Positions 61,635-64,000 of a stretch of DNA of 64,000 bases are shown one piece after another. The first letter of the stretch is position 1. Every line of letters begins with the position of its first letter. Below the pieces are notes generated by a model. That model ran no database searches, was not told the origin of the DNA, and saw only the letters and a list, made by a program, of their open reading frames with translations. The DNA is taken from positions 3,940,035 to 4,004,034 of the forward strand of contig LR746272.1 of the NCBI GenBank assembly GCA_902729315.2. Direction: 5' to 3'. The stretch comes from Spirodela intermedia. Lineage: Eukaryota > Streptophyta > Magnoliopsida > Alismatales > Araceae. The position numbers and the translations under genes were made by a program.

Positions 61635-62193
61635 TAGTAAGTCTTCAGTATCATGAGTTAACGATTAATAAATAATATAATTTTAGCCTTCACTCATGAT
61701 AAATAGACTTATATTTGTGTTAAATTACGAAAAGTGATTTTCAGTTGATTAATGTGATTTTTTGGCTAATTCTATAATTTTATGCAAATCTATCTGATTT
61801 TTATAATTCTATTTTTGAGATAAATAAAGAAGAAAATAATAAAATAAAAAAATAGAAAAAGAGGGGGACCCGCCAGCCAACCAGGCGCAAGTGGGTCGAA
61901 AGCACAATTAGGGAAGACCTACAAGTGGGGGCTTGAGCGGCTATGAACCGATGGGGACACATGCTTGTTACTCCCCTTCCACGGCACTAGTGGCCAGTCG
62001 GTTGTGGGGCAAGGAGTAGTCGTACACCTGAGAGAAAGGTTATTACTTAGAAATATGATATTATTATATATTCGCCTAAAACTTTGGCGTACAACCAATG
62101 TGGGACTAAACCCGCATCACACCTTCTCTAGAAAGGCTTGAAAGATTTTAATACCTACACTACCCCTTATTTATAACAAAAATATATCATGAC
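61635..62193 (+). repeat. Z-family LTR 5' fragment (J)
   Basis: Starts TAGTAAGTCTTCAG (mutated TGATAAGTC) and matches the Z LTR through its GC-rich core to about ATATATCATGAC, where it runs into a GA array. Confidence 0.78.
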
Positions 62194-62194
62194 T

Positions 62195-62256
62195 ATGAGA
62201 GGGAGAGGGAGAGAGAGAGGGAGAGAGAGAGAGAGAGAGAGAAAGAGAACAAGAGA

Positions 62257-62315
<59 letters not shown>

Positions 62316-62545
62316 CAAGAGAGAGAGGGAGAGAGAGAAAGAGAATGAGAGAGAGAGGGAGAGAGAGAGAGATAGAGAAAGAGAATAAGAGAGAAAAGGA
62401 GAGAGAGAGAAAGAGAATGAGAGAGAGAGGGAGAGAGAGAGATAGAGAAAGAGAACAAGTGAGAAAAGGAGAGAGAGAGAAAGAGAACGAGAGAGAAAAG
62501 GAGAGAGAACAAGAGAGAGGGAGAGAAACAAGAAAGAGGGGAAAA
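62195..62545. repeat. Long GA-rich microsatellite
   Basis: About 350 bases of GAGAGA with AAGAGAA, GGGAGA and GATAGA variants, which fall into a rough 40-60 base higher-order pattern (AAAGAGAACAAGAGAGAGGGAG). The long open frames on both strands here are low-complexity artefacts. Confidence 0.92.
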
Positions 62546-63036
62546 CTCCCCCCTTTTGCTCCTCTTACCTCCTAATTTATTTGGTAATTTTAAGGGTTTT
62601 CAAAATAGAAAGATGAGGTGGCATCCAACAAGTTTGCATGCACTTCTGTGCTAATGTGGCTCATAAAATATAACTTAGATGATGTTGCCTTCTATGACTG
62701 GTGACATCTTCTATTTTAACTTAAACTTCACAAAAATCAAATAAAATAATGTTCTATTGATTATATCAAATTATCACTTTAATTACACATTATTAACTCA
62801 TAAAATAAAATAGTTCAAGGTTATCTACCTAAGACAAAGATTTGAGCATAGATTTGAAGGTTAAGTAGAAATTTCTCAAAAATGATATGAAGATTTGAGC
62901 AGAAATTTATGAAATTATTTCTAGAATCTTACTTTAAAATTTTTCATTCAATTGTATTACATTTGACATTAGTTAATGTGACATTTATCATCATTTGACC
63001 TTAATTAACAAACAAGTATGACCCCTTAATACCTAC
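62546..63036. other. Short unassigned intergenic segment
   Basis: AT-rich; no gene or element termini seen. Confidence 0.5.
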
Positions 63037-64000
63037 TGATAAGTCTTCATTATCATGAGTTAATAATTAGTAAATAATATAGTTTTAGCCTTAACTCATG
63101 ATAAATAGACTTATATTTGTGTTAAAGTGTGAAAAGTAGTTTTCAGTTGATTAATGTGAATTTTTAGGTAATTATGTGATTTTACATGAATTTATATGAT
63201 TTTTATAGTCTTGCTTTTGAGATAAATGAAGAAAAAGAAATTAAAAATAAAAAAAAGACAAAATGAGGGGGACTCGCCGGCCAGCCGGGCCCGCAAGCGG
63301 GTCGGAAGCTCAATCAGGGAGTAGCCGCGAGCAGGGGATCGAGCGGCTTGGACCGATAGGGGCATGTATGCGCCACTCCCCTTCCACGTCACCGGTGGCC
63401 AGCCGGCTGTGAGGCAAGGAGTGGTTGTACACGCGAGAGAAGGAACTTTGCTTAGAAATGTAACATTACTATATATTCACCCGAAAAATCGGCGCACAAC
63501 CAATGTGGGACTAAACCTGCGTCACACTTTCCTCAGAAGAGGCGGACAACTGGCACGGGTTCGAATCCTCCCAGAGTCAAAAGTCATATATTTTTATCTG
63601 ATTATCGCGACTTTCCTGCAGATCGCCAGTGAAGGATTAAGCAATGAGAATCCCTAGATCATCGGCGAAAATCTCGGCAACGCGATTCGCAGAGCATTGC
63701 TACTAAAATTGCTGAACAATTCGCGAAAAAAGGATCGCAAATCCATCGAGTAAATCATCTCCGATTGATCGACGAACAAACCGTCGTCGGGAAGAGGACG
63801 ATCTGTCGGGAGACGAGTCGCCACCTCCTGAGAGCGTACCAAATGCAATGAAGAGCCTCCTCTTGCTGTGCGGACTTGAGGATGAAGCTCCCTAACACGC
63901 GCCCCACCTCCATCCAGCTCATCTCCGTCGGGTGACAGCCGCCAGAGAGCCGTAAAGTCGCTGTTTTTTCCACTTTGCCGGGTGACAGCCGCCGAAGACG
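63037..64000 (+). repeat. Z-family LTR (L), cut by the window edge
   Basis: TGATAAGTCTTCATTATC at 63037, matching the Z LTR for 964 bases to the end of the window. CG-rich and well conserved, with an intact GGTTCGAATCC at 63558-63568, so it is probably among the younger copies. The left flank is CCTAC. Confidence 0.9.

Noticed and set aside
62171-62575. Ser/Leu- or Arg/Glu-rich 110-130 residue proteins on both strands
   Set aside because: Low-complexity translation of the GA array.
1-64000. CRISPR arrays, bacterial operons or phage-type defence systems
   Set aside because: The window is plant nuclear DNA with introns and LTR elements. No regularly spaced repeat-spacer structure was seen; the 22-bp array has no spacers.

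Overview
The window looks like a piece of a plant nuclear genome, probably a monocot. Two genes are GC-rich single-exon reading frames, a third has ordinary GT-AG plant introns, and the rest is AT-rich, repeat-dense sequence full of LTR retrotransposons. The monocot call rests on GC-rich coding sequence in AT-rich surroundings and on remembered family resemblance; the genus cannot be told from the sequence.

Left part (1-22.3 kb), the gene-bearing arm. (1) A four-exon gene on the minus strand, 4050 down to 464, rebuilt here from four in-frame exons. It encodes about 256 residues: an acidic N-terminus, a basic middle and a C-terminal CxxC-x13-CxxC zinc-ribbon-like segment. (2) An intact PLS-class pentatricopeptide repeat (PPR) protein, 8542-10935 plus, ending in an E-type domain and resembling the Arabidopsis At4g39952 group; probably an organellar RNA-binding protein. 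(3) An NDR1/HIN1-like (LEA_2) membrane protein, 22009-21263 minus. Between them lie decayed retroelements (a chromovirus integrase/chromodomain remnant at 5.9-6.6 kb and an old solo LTR at 16.1-18.3 kb) and an unassigned GC-rich island at 12.48-13.33 kb.

Right part (25.3-64 kb), an LTR-retrotransposon graveyard. One LTR family, called Z here (about 1.6-1.76 kb, TGATAAGTC...GTCA, tRNA-Asp-type primer site), occurs about twelve times as solo LTRs, fragments and the ends of two pol-less elements in opposite orientation. A second family, X (about 2.0-2.15 kb LTR), supplies an old solo LTR, the 5' LTR of a gag-protease element at 31.9-37.8 kb, and a scrambled copy at 60.3-61.6 kb. A third, very small element (28644-31854; LTRs of about 155 bp, initiator-Met primer site, TSD ATTTT) has an interior of degenerate 22-bp tandem repeats and is itself split by a Z solo LTR with TSD GCGCC.

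The clearest structure is a three-level nest at 48.1-53.0 kb: Z solo LTR (I) inside Z LTR (H) inside the 5' LTR (G) of a Z element, each step marked by a target-site duplication. No autonomous pol gene was seen. The Z elements carry gag plus an acidic reading frame of unknown function, and the X element carries gag plus an aspartic protease. No cellular gene was recognised between 22.3 and 64 kb.
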